Below are positions 7,025 to 24,986 of a stretch of 64,000 nucleotides of DNA, in pieces (within the stretch, counting starts at the first letter, position 1; each line of letters starts with the position of its first letter). Position numbers and translations under genes: made by a program. Location of the stretch: positions 1-64,000 of the forward strand of contig NZ_BDME01000007.1 in assembly GCF_002335445.1 (NCBI RefSeq), given 5' to 3'. The notes under the pieces are model-generated. The model did not search any database. It saw nothing but the letters and a program-made list of their open reading frames with translations, and was not told the DNA's origin. The stretch is from Lebetimonas natsushimae (lineage in GTDB: Bacteria > Campylobacterota > Campylobacteria > Campylobacterales > Nautiliaceae).

Positions 7025-7835
7025 CCACCTTCACATCAGCCCCTTTTGCAAAATAAGGGGCTGTTGTAACTATTGAATCAACTCCTGCTTTTGCATAATC
7101 TTGCACATTATTAATATTTATTCCACCTGCGCTTATTACTTTTATATTTTTTTGATGCGCAAGTTCCACTATTTTTTTAGTTGTTTCAACATCAACTTTA
7201 TCAAGCTGAACAACATCCACTTCTATATCTATAAGTTTTTTAGCCATTTCTAAATTATCTGCTTCAATAACCCATTTTTTTTCTATTGATCTTTGTTTGA
7301 GTTTAGGAAATTCTTTAAAAAATTTTTCCCATCCACCAAAAAGTTTAATGTAATTATCAAATACTAAAACAGTTTCACTAGTTGTAATCCTATGAGGCAA
7401 ACCTCCTCCATCTATTACAGCATTCAGGGCTATTTTTTTAGTAAAAGGAATTATTTTTCGGGTTGTTAAAATTTCAATATTTGGATTATGCACTCTGGCT
7501 TTTTGTGTCATTTCATATGTATATGTTGCTACACTTAGGGCATATTCATAAATATTTTGAGCAACTTTCCATAAAATTAAAACATTTTCCCCTTCTGCTT
7601 CAAATATTTTATTACCAGCAGTAATAAATCTTGAATCTTTTTCTCTAAATGTTACTTTTAAATTTAACTCATCAGCAAGCATCGATACTAATTTATTACC
7701 GCTAACAACTGTATCTTTTCTCGTATAAAAGGAAATTTTTCCAGGATTTTCAATATTTAGAAGTTTTGAAGTTAAATCAAAATAAGGCATATCCTCGCTT
7801 ATAAGCCTTGCAATATCTTCTTTTGTATAATACAT
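7008..7835 (-). CDS. modD: ModD, quinolinate-phosphoribosyltransferase-like molybdenum-locus protein
   Basis: A 275-aa protein of the nicotinate-nucleotide pyrophosphorylase fold. Segments TTRKIIPFTKKIALNAVIDGGG and PHRITTSETVLVF are typical of ModD rather than of NadC, which has the R-K-T ... HR-x-G-L-x-D pattern. ModD proteins occur in molybdate transport operons; their reaction is not established. C-terminal IEVDVVQLDKVD and VISAGGININNVQDYAKAGVD keep the barrel's phosphate-binding region. A ModE-type operator ends 8 nt before its ATG, which ties it to the modA operon 3 kb away. It lies just downstream of the fusA terminator and converges with the DUF6858-like gene. Confidence 0.8.
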   Translation of the reverse strand: MYYTKEDIARLISEDMPYFDLTSKLLNIENPGKISFYTRKDTVVSGNKLVSMLADELNLKVTFREKDSRFITAGNKIFEAEGENVLILWKVAQNIYEYALSVATYTYEMTQKARVHNPNIEILTTRKIIPFTKKIALNAVIDGGGLPHRITTSETVLVFDNYIKLFGGWEKFFKEFPKLKQRSIEKKWVIEADNLEMAKKLIDIEVDVVQLDKVDVETTKKIVELAHQKNIKVISAGGININNVQDYAKAGVDSIVTTAPYFAKGADVKVVIENF

Positions 7836-7842
7836 CTTTTTT

Positions 7843-7866
7843 CCTTATATATTTTTTTATATAACG
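7843..7866 (-). promoter_or_regulatory. ModE-type operator upstream of modD
   Basis: CCTTATATA-N6-TATATAACG: one half-site is identical to the modA box and the other differs in the outer bases. The same six-T spacer is present. The SD of modD (AAGGA) overlaps the degenerate half, so a bound protein would block start site and ribosome site alike. No clear -35 is seen; the core promoter probably overlaps the fusA terminator. Confidence 0.75.
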
Positions 7867-7872
7867 GTTTTT

Positions 7873-7904
7873 AAAAAAAAAGACAAAGGATTAACCTTGT
7901 CTTT
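7873..7904 (-). terminator. Intrinsic terminator of the rpsL-rpsG-fusA unit
   Basis: Minus strand stem AAAGACAAGG / CCTTTGTCTTT (one bulge), loop TTAAT, then a run of nine T. The 5' arm consists of the last fusA codons and the TAA stop is in the loop. Confidence 0.85.
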
Positions 7905-9972
7905 CTTTAATGATTTCTGCTGCTACGTTTTGTGGTACTTCTTCATAATGGTCAAATTGCATTACATAAGTTCCCCTACCCTGAGTCATACTTCTAAGGT
8001 CAGTTGAATATCCAAACATTTCTGCAAGCGGAATATATGCAGTAATTTTTTTAATTCCATGACTGTCTTCCATAGAGTTTACCTGACCTCTTCTTCTGTT
8101 AACATCACCGATAACATCACCCATATATTCTTCCGGAACTTCGATTTCAACTTTCATAATTGGCTCAAGTATAACAGGGTTTGCTTTTTTAGCACCCTCT
8201 TTAAATGCCATTGAACCTGCTAGTTTAAACGCCATTTCACTTGAGTCAACTTCATGGTAACTACCATCAAATAGTTCCACTTTAAAGTCAACCACTGGGA
8301 ATCCAGCTAACACACCGCCTTGAGCCGCTTCTTGAATCCCTTTGTCAACTGCTGGAATATATTCTCTTGGAATTACTCCACCTTTAATCAAATCAACAAA
8401 TTCATAACCTTTTCCAGGTTCTTGTGGGATTAGTCTTATGAACACATGTCCGTATTGACCTCTACCACCTGATTGTTTTGCATATTTGTATTCTTGTTCT
8501 ACCTGAGATTTAATAGTTTCTCTGTATGCAACCTGAGGTTTACCTGTATTACATTCAACTTTAAATTCTCTTTTAAGTCTGTCTACAATAATTTCAAGGT
8601 GCAACTCTCCCATACCAGAAATAATAGTCTGTCCGCTTTCTTCATCAGTTGTTACTCTAAAGCTTGGGTCTTCTTCAGCTAGTTTTTGAAGAGCAATAGC
8701 CATTTTTTCCTGGTCAGCTTTTGTTTTAGGCTCAACTGCCACAGAGATAACCGGGTCTGGGAATTCCATTTTTTCTAGAATAATCGGTCTATTTTCATCA
8801 CATAAAGTATCCCCAGTTAATGTATATTTAAGACCTACGATTGCTCCGATTTCACCGCTGTAAAATTCACTGACTTCTTCTCTTTTGTTTGCATGCATTC
8901 TAAGAAGTCTACCAACTCTTTCTTTTTTATTTTTAGTTGAGTTTAATACATAACTTCCTGCTTTAATTACACCTGAATAAAATCTTGTAAATGTAAGTTT
9001 ACCAACAAATGGGTCAGTCATAATTTTAAATGCAAGTCCGCTGAATGGTTGGTCATCACCTGGGTTTACACTGATTTCTTCACCAGTTTTAGGATCAATA
9101 CCTTTAATCCAAGTAACTTCAGTAGGTGCAGGCAAATAATCAATTACTGCATCAAGTAATGGTTGAACACCTTTGTTTTTAAATGCAGTACCGCATAACA
9201 TTGGAACAATTTCAAGATTAAGTGTTGCTTTTTTAATAGCCGCTTTAATTTCATCAACAGTAAGTTCTTCACCTGCAAAATATTTTTCCATTAATTCTTC
9301 ATCAGTTTCAGCAACTGATTCAATTAATTTTTCTCTGTATTCTTCAGCCTTGTCCATGAGTTCAGCAGGAATATCTTCTATTTCATATTTACTTCCAAGA
9401 GCCGCTTCATCTTCCCATACAAGAGCTTTCATTTGAACTAAATCTACAACACCTTTGAAATTTTCTTCCGCACCGATTGGAATTTGAATTGGAACCGGAT
9501 TTGCTTTTAGTCTCTCTCTGATTTGTTTTTCAACATTGTAAAAATCAGCACCAATTCTGTCCATTTTATTTACAAATGCAATTCTTGGTACATGATATTT
9601 ATTTGCCTGTCTCCAAACAGTTTCACTCTGAGGCTGAACACCACCAACAGCACAAAATACTGCAATAGCACCATCAAGTACCCTCATACTTCTTTCAACT
9701 TCAATTGTAAAGTCAACGTGTCCCGGAGTGTCAATAATATTAATTTGATGGTCTTTCCAGAAACATGTAGTTGCAGCTGAAGTAATTGTAATACCTCTTT
9801 CTTTTTCCTGTTCCATCCAGTCCATAGTAGCTGCACCCTCGTGCACTTCACCGATTTTGTGGCTAACACCTGTATAATATAAAATTCTCTCAGTTGTAGT
9901 AGTTTTTCCTGCGTCAATATGCGCAGCAATACCTATATTTCTTACCTTTTCAATAGGCGTTTGTCTTGGCAT
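7891..9972 (-). CDS. fusA: Elongation factor G
   Basis: GTPase that drives ribosomal translocation and, with RRF, recycling. The 693-aa length is standard. G1 is [10 protein letters not shown] (about residues 16-25), G3 DTPGHVDFT, and G4 NKMD near residue 137. Domain IV and V motifs ([21 protein letters not shown]) are complete. It is the promoter-distal member of the str group after rpsL and rpsG, and has an extended -10 of its own (9996-10004). Stop codon and terminator are interleaved. Confidence 0.98.
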   Translation of the reverse strand: MPRQTPIEKVRNIGIAAHIDAGKTTTTERILYYTGVSHKIGEVHEGAATMDWMEQEKERGITITSAATTCFWKDHQINIIDTPGHVDFTIEVERSMRVLDGAIAVFCAVGGVQPQSETVWRQANKYHVPRIAFVNKMDRIGADFYNVEKQIRERLKANPVPIQIPIGAEENFKGVVDLVQMKALVWEDEAALGSKYEIEDIPAELMDKAEEYREKLIESVAETDEELMEKYFAGEELTVDEIKAAIKKATLNLEIVPMLCGTAFKNKGVQPLLDAVIDYLPAPTEVTWIKGIDPKTGEEISVNPGDDQPFSGLAFKIMTDPFVGKLTFTRFYSGVIKAGSYVLNSTKNKKERVGRLLRMHANKREEVSEFYSGEIGAIVGLKYTLTGDTLCDENRPIILEKMEFPDPVISVAVEPKTKADQEKMAIALQKLAEEDPSFRVTTDEESGQTIISGMGELHLEIIVDRLKREFKVECNTGKPQVAYRETIKSQVEQEYKYAKQSGGRGQYGHVFIRLIPQEPGKGYEFVDLIKGGVIPREYIPAVDKGIQEAAQGGVLAGFPVVDFKVELFDGSYHEVDSSEMAFKLAGSMAFKEGAKKANPVILEPIMKVEIEVPEEYMGDVIGDVNRRRGQVNSMEDSHGIKKITAYIPLAEMFGYSTDLRSMTQGRGTYVMQFDHYEEVPQNVAAEIIKERQG

Positions 9973-9995
9973 TTTATCTCCTTAAATTTTTTGAA

Positions 9996-10004
9996 ATTAT
10001 ATCA
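9996..10004 (-). promoter_or_regulatory. Extended -10 promoter before fusA
   Basis: Minus strand TGATATAAT in the 97-nt rpsG-fusA spacer, 24 nt before the ATG, with a T-rich upstream tract and SD TAAGGAGATAAA. No convincing -35 hexamer is visible. Confidence 0.55.
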
Positions 10005-10069
10005 GAATTTGTAGTTTTTAAAATAAGAGGAAAAAAGGGGAAAATATCCATTTTAGAAATTTCCTAATT

Positions 10070-10555
<486 letters not shown>

Positions 10556-10561
10556 TCAGTT

Positions 10562-10687
10562 TTATTTTCCCAATTTCAGGGAACTTACTCTACCATCTTT
10601 GGCAGTGAGGAGGCTAAAATCAATGGATAATTGAAAATGGATAATTGAAAATTTTTTATTATCCATTATACATTCTACATTTTCCAT
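10562..10687 (-). CDS. Possible 41-aa ORF in the rpsL-rpsG spacer
   Basis: The frame opens at an ATG preceded by a strong SD (AGGAGGA, about 8 nt upstream) and runs 41 codons to a TAA 21 nt before rpsG. Its first half (MENVECIMDNKK ...) is encoded by the dispersed repeat, so the SD may be the relic of an older start into which the repeat was inserted. The predicted peptide has no recognisable family. Translation is uncertain. Confidence 0.25.
   Translation of the reverse strand: MENVECIMDNKKFSIIHFQLSIDFSLLTAKDGRVSSLKLGK
10622..10687. repeat. Palindromic copy of the dispersed ATGGATAAT/TGGAAAATG repeat
   Basis: Two direct 14-nt units (ATGGATAATTGAAA) are followed, after a T-rich centre, by an inverted series with TCCATTATACATTCTACATTTTCC. 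The whole can fold as an imperfect hairpin. The same oligomer family recurs in at least seven other intergenic spacers of this window. Confidence 0.6.
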
Positions 10688-10751
10688 TAAAAAAATCCTC
10701 CTACTATAACCAAAATGCAAATTGACCTAATGCTACACTAAATAAAAATTA

Positions 10752-11135
10752 TTATTTTTTACCAGCTTCAGCTTTTTTAGTACCGTATTTACTTCTAGAA
10801 TGAACTCTTCCTTTAACTCCAGCTGTATCTAGGGCACCTCTTACGATGTGATATTTAACCCCTGGTAAGTCTTTTACCCTACCACCTCTTACAAGCACGA
10901 TGCTGTGTTCTTGTAGGTTGTGACCTTCACCTGGAATATAACTAATTACTTCGTATCCAGAAGTTAGTCTAACTTTTGCAACTTTTCTTAAAGCTGAGTT
11001 TGGTTTTTTAGGAGTAGTTGTATATACTCTTGTACAAACCCCTCTTCTTTGAGGACAGCTTACAAGTGCTGGTGATTTTGATTTTTTAATAACTTTTTTT
11101 CTACCTTTTCTAACTAATTGGTTTATAGTAGGCAT
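10752..11135 (-). CDS. rpsL: 30S ribosomal protein S12
   Basis: Decoding-centre protein, 127 aa. Contains [12 protein letters not shown], the conserved [30 protein letters not shown] block and [28 protein letters not shown]. The loops where streptomycin-resistance changes occur are intact and carry the sensitive-type lysines (TPKKPN and VKDLPG). It is the first gene of the str group, with its own extended -10 promoter, and follows the AsmA-like gene instead of rpoC. Confidence 0.98.
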   Translation of the reverse strand: MPTINQLVRKGRKKVIKKSKSPALVSCPQRRGVCTRVYTTTPKKPNSALRKVAKVRLTSGYEVISYIPGEGHNLQEHSIVLVRGGRVKDLPGVKYHIVRGALDTAGVKGRVHSRSKYGTKKAEAGKK

Positions 11136-11166
11136 TCTCTTCCTTTTATTAGTTTTTTAGTGTGGA

Positions 11167-11175
11167 ATTATACCA
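11167..11175 (-). promoter_or_regulatory. Extended -10 promoter of rpsL
   Basis: Minus strand TTTTGGTATAATTCCAC contains TGG-TATAAT, 32 nt before the rpsL ATG, preceded by alternating T-rich blocks. The same TTGGTATAATTCCA string occurs before gltX (62487-62495). Confidence 0.65.
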
Positions 11176-11230
11176 AAATAATAAACAAAAATTTAATTTT
11201 TTTAATTATTATTTACTTAAAAAAAGGAAA

Positions 11231-13225
11231 TTAAAATTTAAATAGATTATTTATAGGTAGATTTTTTTCAATCTGTTTTTTTATTTCCTTTTTCACCCTG
11301 TTTTTTATTTCAGATTTTAAAAACTCTTTAGCATCTATTTTTATATTAGGACTTGTTAATTTACCTTTTAATTTAACATAAATAGGTCTTTTCATAATTT
11401 CTAACAAGATTTTTGCATCAACATACTCTTTTTCCAAATCTATAAATGCTTTTTTTGAAGATATATGTGTGAGTCTACTTGTCATATCCAAATCTGTAGT
11501 TAATTTTTTATCATTTATTACTGAATGTATTATCGTTTTTTTATAAATCTCTTTTGTTAAATCAAAATGAGCCAAAGAATTAATTAAAAAGCTAAGTTTG
11601 TTAGGTAAGAAATGACCGTCTAATAAAAAGGCATTTAAAATACCTTTTTTATTTAAAAGATTGTATTTCAAATCAATATTTGCTGTTGAGTCAAAAATTT
11701 GAGGATAAATCAGCATATCCATAAGTTTTACAACATATAAACTTTTAGCATTTAAATAAAAATCATTATTAAAAAGTTTATAATCGACAACTCCGCCTAA
11801 AGTTTTAGAGTTCCCTGTAACTAATAAATCCTTGTCTTTTTTAATTTTACCAACTACTCTAATTTTACCTTTTAAATGCTTATGGGTGGCAAAATAAAGT
11901 TTATCCAAATTGGGAATATTTACTATATAACTGCTTGCAAAAACATTTTTACTGATATCATATTTGGAATCAGGCAAATTAACATTCGCCACATTTGAAT
12001 TTAATTTACTTTTTATAAAAGCAACAGAATTTTTAATAATAATATCTGATTTTAAATTATAAGAAATTGCGGCATTTGTAAAATTAAATTCTTTATATAA
12101 GACATACTTATCTGTTTTACCTGAAACATTTAAATTTACAATTCCGTTTATCTTTTTATCAAAACTTAATTTACCGTTTGAATTAATTACTCCGTAACTA
12201 TATCTTGGCTGATATAACATATAAAGTAGTTGTGATATTTTAAGTTTATTTATATTATAAGAGAATATTTTTTTATTCAATGCAGTTTTGTAACTGATTT
12301 TACCATCTGCCAAATAAGCAATACCGCTGATTATTAAATTATCAGTTTTCCCTTTTACGTTACCATTTGTTTTAAATGTCCCTCTTATTCTTTGATTGAT
12401 AACCGGGGTCAAAACTGATAAATTTCCAATATTTATTTTATATTTTGTATTTAAATAATTGTTTTCAAACAAACCGTTTACATTTACTTTTGCCAGATTT
12501 GAAATTAAATTGGCAAAAAAATCTATTTTTTTACCTTTTAAATTAACATTCGAATCTAAATTTATAACTGTTTTTGGCAAAGTTAAATTATATTCTCTTT
12601 TTAATAAACTTCTGTTAACTACAGCATTTTTAATATAAGTTTTTATATTACCGTCTAAATTATTTATATCAATACTGTTTAATACAATATTTGAATTTAA
12701 TTTCCCATTTATAAATTTAGGTTTATTTACTATATAAAGCAGATTTGCCAAATCCAGATTTTTAATATTTGCCAAAATTTTTAAAACTGCTTTATTTTTA
12801 ATTTCTATAAAATAATCACTGTTACTCCTGGCAAAATCTGTAACACCCTTAATTTTTATATCTTGCAAATCTCCTTTGATATTCCCGCTTGTATTTACAC
12901 TGCCTCTTAGTGGATAATTAACAATATTTTTTAAATCATTCAAATTATCAATATGAATTTTATAATCAATATCAAAATTTTGGGAAAAGAGTGAATAAAT
13001 ACCTTTTATAACAGCAGATGAATTATTTAAAAAATCGGCTTTTATATCAAGAGTACCAAAACCTACTCTAAATTTTTCCAAAGATATTTTTACAGGAGAA
13101 TTTGAATTAATTTGACTTTCAACAATCGGTTTTAAAAGTGCATTTCCAGGAGGTGTAAATAAGAATATTACAAATGCTACCAGAACTAAAATAACAGAGA
13201 AAAAAGAAATTAAAACCTTTTTCAA
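11231..13225 (-). CDS. AsmA/TamB-like envelope protein with three internal repeats
   Basis: A 664-aa protein with one N-terminal membrane anchor (about residues 5-25, ending TPPGNALLKPIVESQ) and a long beta-rich periplasmic part rich in Asn, Ile and Lys. A unit of roughly 170-175 aa recurs three times, marked by G-x-x-x-x-G-N-(I/V)-K-G followed by a short G-(V/I)-x-(D/Y) strand (PLRGSVNTSGNIKG, RIRGTFKTNGNVKG, HLKGKIRVVGKIKK). The C-terminus is a basic helix. This is the architecture of AsmA/DUF3971-type proteins implicated in phospholipid transport or outer-membrane biogenesis; the exact family is inferred. The TTG start is preceded by AAAAGGAGAAAAG. It lies between rpoC and rpsL, behind the rpoC terminator and its own -10 (13244-13249). 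Confidence 0.6.
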   Translation of the reverse strand: MKKVLISFFSVILVLVAFVIFLFTPPGNALLKPIVESQINSNSPVKISLEKFRVGFGTLDIKADFLNNSSAVIKGIYSLFSQNFDIDYKIHIDNLNDLKNIVNYPLRGSVNTSGNIKGDLQDIKIKGVTDFARSNSDYFIEIKNKAVLKILANIKNLDLANLLYIVNKPKFINGKLNSNIVLNSIDINNLDGNIKTYIKNAVVNRSLLKREYNLTLPKTVINLDSNVNLKGKKIDFFANLISNLAKVNVNGLFENNYLNTKYKINIGNLSVLTPVINQRIRGTFKTNGNVKGKTDNLIISGIAYLADGKISYKTALNKKIFSYNINKLKISQLLYMLYQPRYSYGVINSNGKLSFDKKINGIVNLNVSGKTDKYVLYKEFNFTNAAISYNLKSDIIIKNSVAFIKSKLNSNVANVNLPDSKYDISKNVFASSYIVNIPNLDKLYFATHKHLKGKIRVVGKIKKDKDLLVTGNSKTLGGVVDYKLFNNDFYLNAKSLYVVKLMDMLIYPQIFDSTANIDLKYNLLNKKGILNAFLLDGHFLPNKLSFLINSLAHFDLTKEIYKKTIIHSVINDKKLTTDLDMTSRLTHISSKKAFIDLEKEYVDAKILLEIMKRPIYVKLKGKLTSPNIKIDAKEFLKSEIKNRVKKEIKKQIEKNLPINNLFKF

Positions 13226-13243
13226 CTTTTCTCCTTTTTGCTT

Positions 13244-13249
13244 ATTATA
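13244..13249 (-). promoter_or_regulatory. -10 element for the AsmA-like gene
   Basis: Minus strand TATAAT directly after the rpoC terminator T-run (TTTTTTGCTATAATAAGC), 18 nt before the TTG start. No clear -35. Confidence 0.5.
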
Positions 13250-13250
13250 G

Positions 13251-21939
<8,689 letters not shown>

Positions 21940-21946
21940 CTATATC

Positions 21947-21991
21947 AAAAAAAAAGAAAAAAAGCAAGAATTATTTAACTTCTACTTCTGC
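21947..21991 (-). terminator. Possible rplL-rpoB attenuator
   Basis: Minus strand: GCAGAA near the end of rplL can pair with TTCTTGC just past its stop codon (one bulge, about 6 bp), followed by seven T, C and nine T. Attenuation between rplL and rpoB is known from enteric bacteria, which makes the location meaningful, but the stem is weak. Confidence 0.35.
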
Positions 21992-22342
21992 TCCTGCTTC
22001 TTCAAGTTGTTTTTTAATTTCTTCAGCTTCTTCTTTTGATACACCTTCTTTAATAGTTGATGGAGTATTATCTACCATTTCTTTAGCTTCTTTTAGTCCT
22101 GCACCAGTAATTTGTCTTACAACTTTAATTACATTGATTTTTTTAGCACCAGGTGCTTTTAAGATTATATCAAATTCACTTTTTTCTTCAGCAGCTTCAC
22201 CACCAGCAGCACCAGCACCAGCTACAACAGTTGGTTGTGCACTAACTTCGAATTTTTCTTCAAAAAGTTTTACTAATTCATTTAATTCTTTTACAGTTAA
22301 ATTTTCAATTGTTTCTAAAATTTGTTCAAATGTACAAGCCAT
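21971..22342 (-). CDS. rplL: 50S ribosomal protein L7/L12
   Basis: Stalk protein that recruits translational GTPases, 123 aa. Helical dimerisation domain (residues 1-30), Ala/Gly-rich hinge ([16 protein letters not shown]) and C-terminal domain with [35 protein letters not shown]. It follows rplJ closely and should be its 4- or 6-fold partner on the stalk. High expression is expected. Confidence 0.98.
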   Translation of the reverse strand: MACTFEQILETIENLTVKELNELVKLFEEKFEVSAQPTVVAGAGAAGGEAAEEKSEFDIILKAPGAKKINVIKVVRQITGAGLKEAKEMVDNTPSTIKEGVSKEEAEEIKKQLEEAGAEVEVK

Positions 22343-22372
22343 TATCTCTCCTTTATTTTTTTATTCTTATTT

Positions 22373-22852
22373 TTATTGTTCAGATTTTTTTTCTATTAAT
22401 TTATTTAATCCCCATGCAAATTTTGCAATAGGAGCTTTCATCATAAATGCAACCATTCCAAGTAATTCTTCTTTTGTTGGAAGTTTACTTACTTCTTCAA
22501 CATATGCTGTATCTTTAACTTCACCTTCAACTACTGCACCTTTGATTTTAAATGTATCTTTATATTTGCTAGCATGTTTAGTAATAATTTTTGCTAAAGT
22601 TATTTGGTCTTCACCCCAAATAAAAATATTGTTTTCTTCAAAATCAACTTCAACACCGTTGTTTGCAAAAGCTATTTTTGCAAGTGTATTTTTAATTACT
22701 CTTGCTTTACCTTCTGCTTCTCTTACTGCTTTTCTTAATTCTTCAAGATTTTGAACAGTTTGTCCTTTATAGTCAGCATAAAAGACACTTACATCTTTTG
22801 TAAATTCTTGGCTGAGTTCCTCAACTATTTGTTTTTTTAATTCTTTTTTCAT
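22373..22852 (-). CDS. rplJ: 50S ribosomal protein L10
   Basis: Base of the ribosomal stalk, 159 aa. Starts MKKELKKQIVEELSQEF; the rRNA-binding part holds VKDTAYVEEVSKLPTKEELLGMVAFMMKAPIAKF. The L10-L12 complex normally represses its own operon by binding the leader just upstream, which is present here. Confidence 0.96.
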   Translation of the reverse strand: MKKELKKQIVEELSQEFTKDVSVFYADYKGQTVQNLEELRKAVREAEGKARVIKNTLAKIAFANNGVEVDFEENNIFIWGEDQITLAKIITKHASKYKDTFKIKGAVVEGEVKDTAYVEEVSKLPTKEELLGMVAFMMKAPIAKFAWGLNKLIEKKSEQ

Positions 22853-22854
22853 AA

Positions 22855-22932
22855 AGCTCCTTTCACTTAGACTCGGCAGGATATTAAGGATTACCCACCT
22901 GCTTTCTAAGTCACATGGACTTAGGCCAAAGC
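22855..22932 (-). ncRNA. L10 leader (autoregulatory element of rplJL)
   Basis: The 80-nt rplA-rplJ spacer folds, on the minus strand, into nested stems ACTTAGA/TCTAAGT and GCAGG/CCTGC around a purine-rich internal loop. An upstream CTAAGTC can compete for GACTTAG, giving alternative structures. This matches the known bacterial L10 leader that binds L10-(L12)4 to control translation of rplJ and rplL. Confidence 0.75.
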
Positions 22933-23631
22933 CTATTTATATTCTGCTAATTCGTTTACATCTAGTTTTAAACTTGGACTCATTGTAAGGCTTAGTGCAG
23001 CATTTTGAATATATCTACCTTTTGCACTTGCCGGTTTCATTTTATTAATTTTTTCAACAAAAGCTTTTGCATTCTCATATATAGCTTCAGGTGAAAAGCT
23101 AGATTTTCCGATACCAACGTGCATATTACCTTTTTTATCAACCCTAAAGTTTACTTGCCCCGCTTTAGCATTTTTTACAGCCTGGGCTATATCCATTGTA
23201 ACTGTCCCTGTTTTAGGGTTTGGCATAAGACCTTTTGGTCCTAAGATTCTTCCGAATTTACCAAGTTTTCCCATCATATCAGGTGTAGCAATTAAAATAT
23301 CAAAATCTAAATTTCCATTTTCAATCATTTCTAATACTTCATCACCAACATAATCAGCACCAGCTTCTTTTGCTTCATCAATTTTTGCTGGATTTGCAAC
23401 CACTGCAACTTTGACGTTTTTACCTGTTCCATGAGGTAATACAACACTTCCTCTGATCATTTGATCTGCATGTCTTGGGTCAACACCAAGTTTTAGTGCC
23501 AATTCAACTGTTTCGTCAAATTTAGCAGATTTTAAATCTTTTACTTTCTCAGCAGCTTCTTTTAATGAATATACATCTTTATCTATTTTTTTCAGAAGCT
23601 CTAAATATCTTTTACCATGTTTTTTTGCCAT
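22933..23631 (-). CDS. rplA: 50S ribosomal protein L1
   Basis: L1 stalk protein and classic translational repressor of the rplKA unit, 232 aa. Start [15 protein letters not shown] chosen because an SD (GAGGAGTGAAT) lies just before it; an upstream frame extension of ten codons has no family support. Conserved GGTPDMM-like region is [31 protein letters not shown]. Follows rplK by 41 nt. Confidence 0.97.
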   Translation of the reverse strand: MAKKHGKRYLELLKKIDKDVYSLKEAAEKVKDLKSAKFDETVELALKLGVDPRHADQMIRGSVVLPHGTGKNVKVAVVANPAKIDEAKEAGADYVGDEVLEMIENGNLDFDILIATPDMMGKLGKFGRILGPKGLMPNPKTGTVTMDIAQAVKNAKAGQVNFRVDKKGNMHVGIGKSSFSPEAIYENAKAFVEKINKMKPASAKGRYIQNAALSLTMSPSLKLDVNELAEYK

Positions 23632-23672
23632 ATTCACTCCTCGTAAATTTCTTACTTCCACACACAGTGGTC

Positions 23673-24098
23673 TTAATCAACTATTTCTATTCCCATAGAT
23701 TTTGCACTTCCCGCAATTGTTTTCATAGCCGCTTCAATATCGTCGGTATTTAAATCCGGCATTTTTTTCTCAGCAATTTCTCTAAGCTGAGCTTTTGTTA
23801 TTTTTCCAACTTTATCTTTCAATGGGTTAGAACTACCCTTTTGAATTCCTGCCGCTTTTTTCAAAAAGTCTGTAACAGGCGGTTGTTTTGTAATAAATGT
23901 AAAGCTTCTATCTGCATAAACTGTAATTACAACTGGAATATTGTATCCCATCATATCTTTTGTTTTTTCATTAAAAGCTTTACAAAATTCCATAATATTT
24001 ACACCTCTTTGACCAAGTGCCGGTCCTACTGGAGGTGATGGATTTGCTTTTCCTGCTGGAATTTGAAGTTTCAATACATCAACTACTTTTTTAGCCAT
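23673..24098 (-). CDS. rplK: 50S ribosomal protein L11
   Basis: Binds the GTPase-associated centre of 23S rRNA with L10, 141 aa. Contains [33 protein letters not shown], with the conserved proline hinge, and the C-terminal rRNA-binding domain ending [16 protein letters not shown]. Immediately follows nusG (10-nt gap). Confidence 0.97.
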   Translation of the reverse strand: MAKKVVDVLKLQIPAGKANPSPPVGPALGQRGVNIMEFCKAFNEKTKDMMGYNIPVVITVYADRSFTFITKQPPVTDFLKKAAGIQKGSSNPLKDKVGKITKAQLREIAEKKMPDLNTDDIEAAMKTIAGSAKSMGIEIVD

Positions 24099-24108
24099 TG
24101 CCTATCCT

Positions 24109-24633
24109 TTATACGATTTTTTCAACTTTAGTGTAATGAATTTCAACAGGAGTACTTCTACCAAAAATAGTTACGTTTAGTTTTAGCATTCCTTTTTCAT
24201 AATCGAAGTCTTCAACTTCTCCTGTGAAATTCGCAAATGGACCTTCGTTTATTCTTACAATTTCACCTTCTTCAAAAGAAACTTTTGGTTTAGGTGCACT
24301 TTTTTGTTTTGCTTTTTCTAAAATTAGCTCAACATCTTCTTTTTTAAGGGGCGTTGGTTTTTTAGATTCACCAATGAATCTACCAACTTTTGGAAGAGAT
24401 TGTATTTTATGCCACAACGCTGTATCTAAATTTGCTTCTAAAAACACATATCCTGGATAAATGCTTCTTTCATAAACTTTTTTTTGTCCGTTTTTTACTT
24501 CTAAAACTTCTTCAGTCGGAACAATTACTTGACCTATTTTATCTTCAAGATGTTCTTCTTTTTTTAAATTTTCAATTGCTTTTTTTACAGCAAGTTCACT
24601 ACCAGAATATACTTGTAATGCATACCATTCCAT
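24109..24633 (-). CDS. nusG: Transcription termination/antitermination factor NusG
   Basis: RNA polymerase-binding elongation factor, 174 aa. NGN domain (WYALQVYSGSELAVKKAIENL ... YPGYVFLEANLDTALWHKIQSLPKVGRFIG) and a C-terminal KOW domain (FEEGEIVRINEGPFANFTGEVEDFD) are both complete. It follows secE by 8 nt. Confidence 0.97.
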   Translation of the reverse strand: MEWYALQVYSGSELAVKKAIENLKKEEHLEDKIGQVIVPTEEVLEVKNGQKKVYERSIYPGYVFLEANLDTALWHKIQSLPKVGRFIGESKKPTPLKKEDVELILEKAKQKSAPKPKVSFEEGEIVRINEGPFANFTGEVEDFDYEKGMLKLNVTIFGRSTPVEIHYTKVEKIV

Positions 24634-24641
24634 AATGTTCC

Positions 24642-24857
24642 TTATAATACAGCTTTTAAAATTCCACTCATTATCAAATCAACAATTCCCAAAAACGCAG
24701 TTACTACCGTTACCACTGTAACTACAGAAATAAATGATTGTTTTACTTCATTAGCTGTTGGAAATATAACTTTATCAAGTTCAACTTTTGCTTCTTTTAA
24801 ATATTTAATTAAACTTTTAACATCAAAAGAATTTTTTTTAGTTTTTTCACTTTTCAT
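24642..24857 (-). CDS. secE: Preprotein translocase subunit SecE
   Basis: A 71-aa single-span subunit of the SecYEG channel: amphipathic helix LIKYLKEAKVELDKVIFPTANEVKQS followed by one membrane segment (about residues 44-68). The spacer before it carries dispersed-repeat units (TTGAAAATGGAAAAAG), which also provide the GA-rich ribosome site. Confidence 0.93.
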   Translation of the reverse strand: MKSEKTKKNSFDVKSLIKYLKEAKVELDKVIFPTANEVKQSFISVVTVVTVVTAFLGIVDLIMSGILKAVL

Positions 24858-24906
24858 TTTTCTTTTTCCATTTTCAATTTTTTATACCTCTTCCAAAAAT
24901 TGGTAA

Positions 24907-24982
24907 TGGCAGGGCAGGAGGGACTCGAACCCCCAACAAGCGGTTTTGGAGACCGCCGCTCTACCATTGGAGCTACTGCCCT
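24907..24982 (-). tRNA. tRNA-Trp(CCA)
   Basis: 76 nt; acceptor AGGGCAG/CTGCCCT with G discriminator, anticodon loop CTCCAAA (CCA), encoded CCA. Sits upstream of secE as in many bacteria. Confidence 0.96.
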
Positions 24983-24986
24983 AAAC

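Noticed and set aside
7008-7835. Annotation as nadC
   Set aside because: ModD-type motifs and the ModE box favour modD; NadC cannot be excluded without phylogeny.
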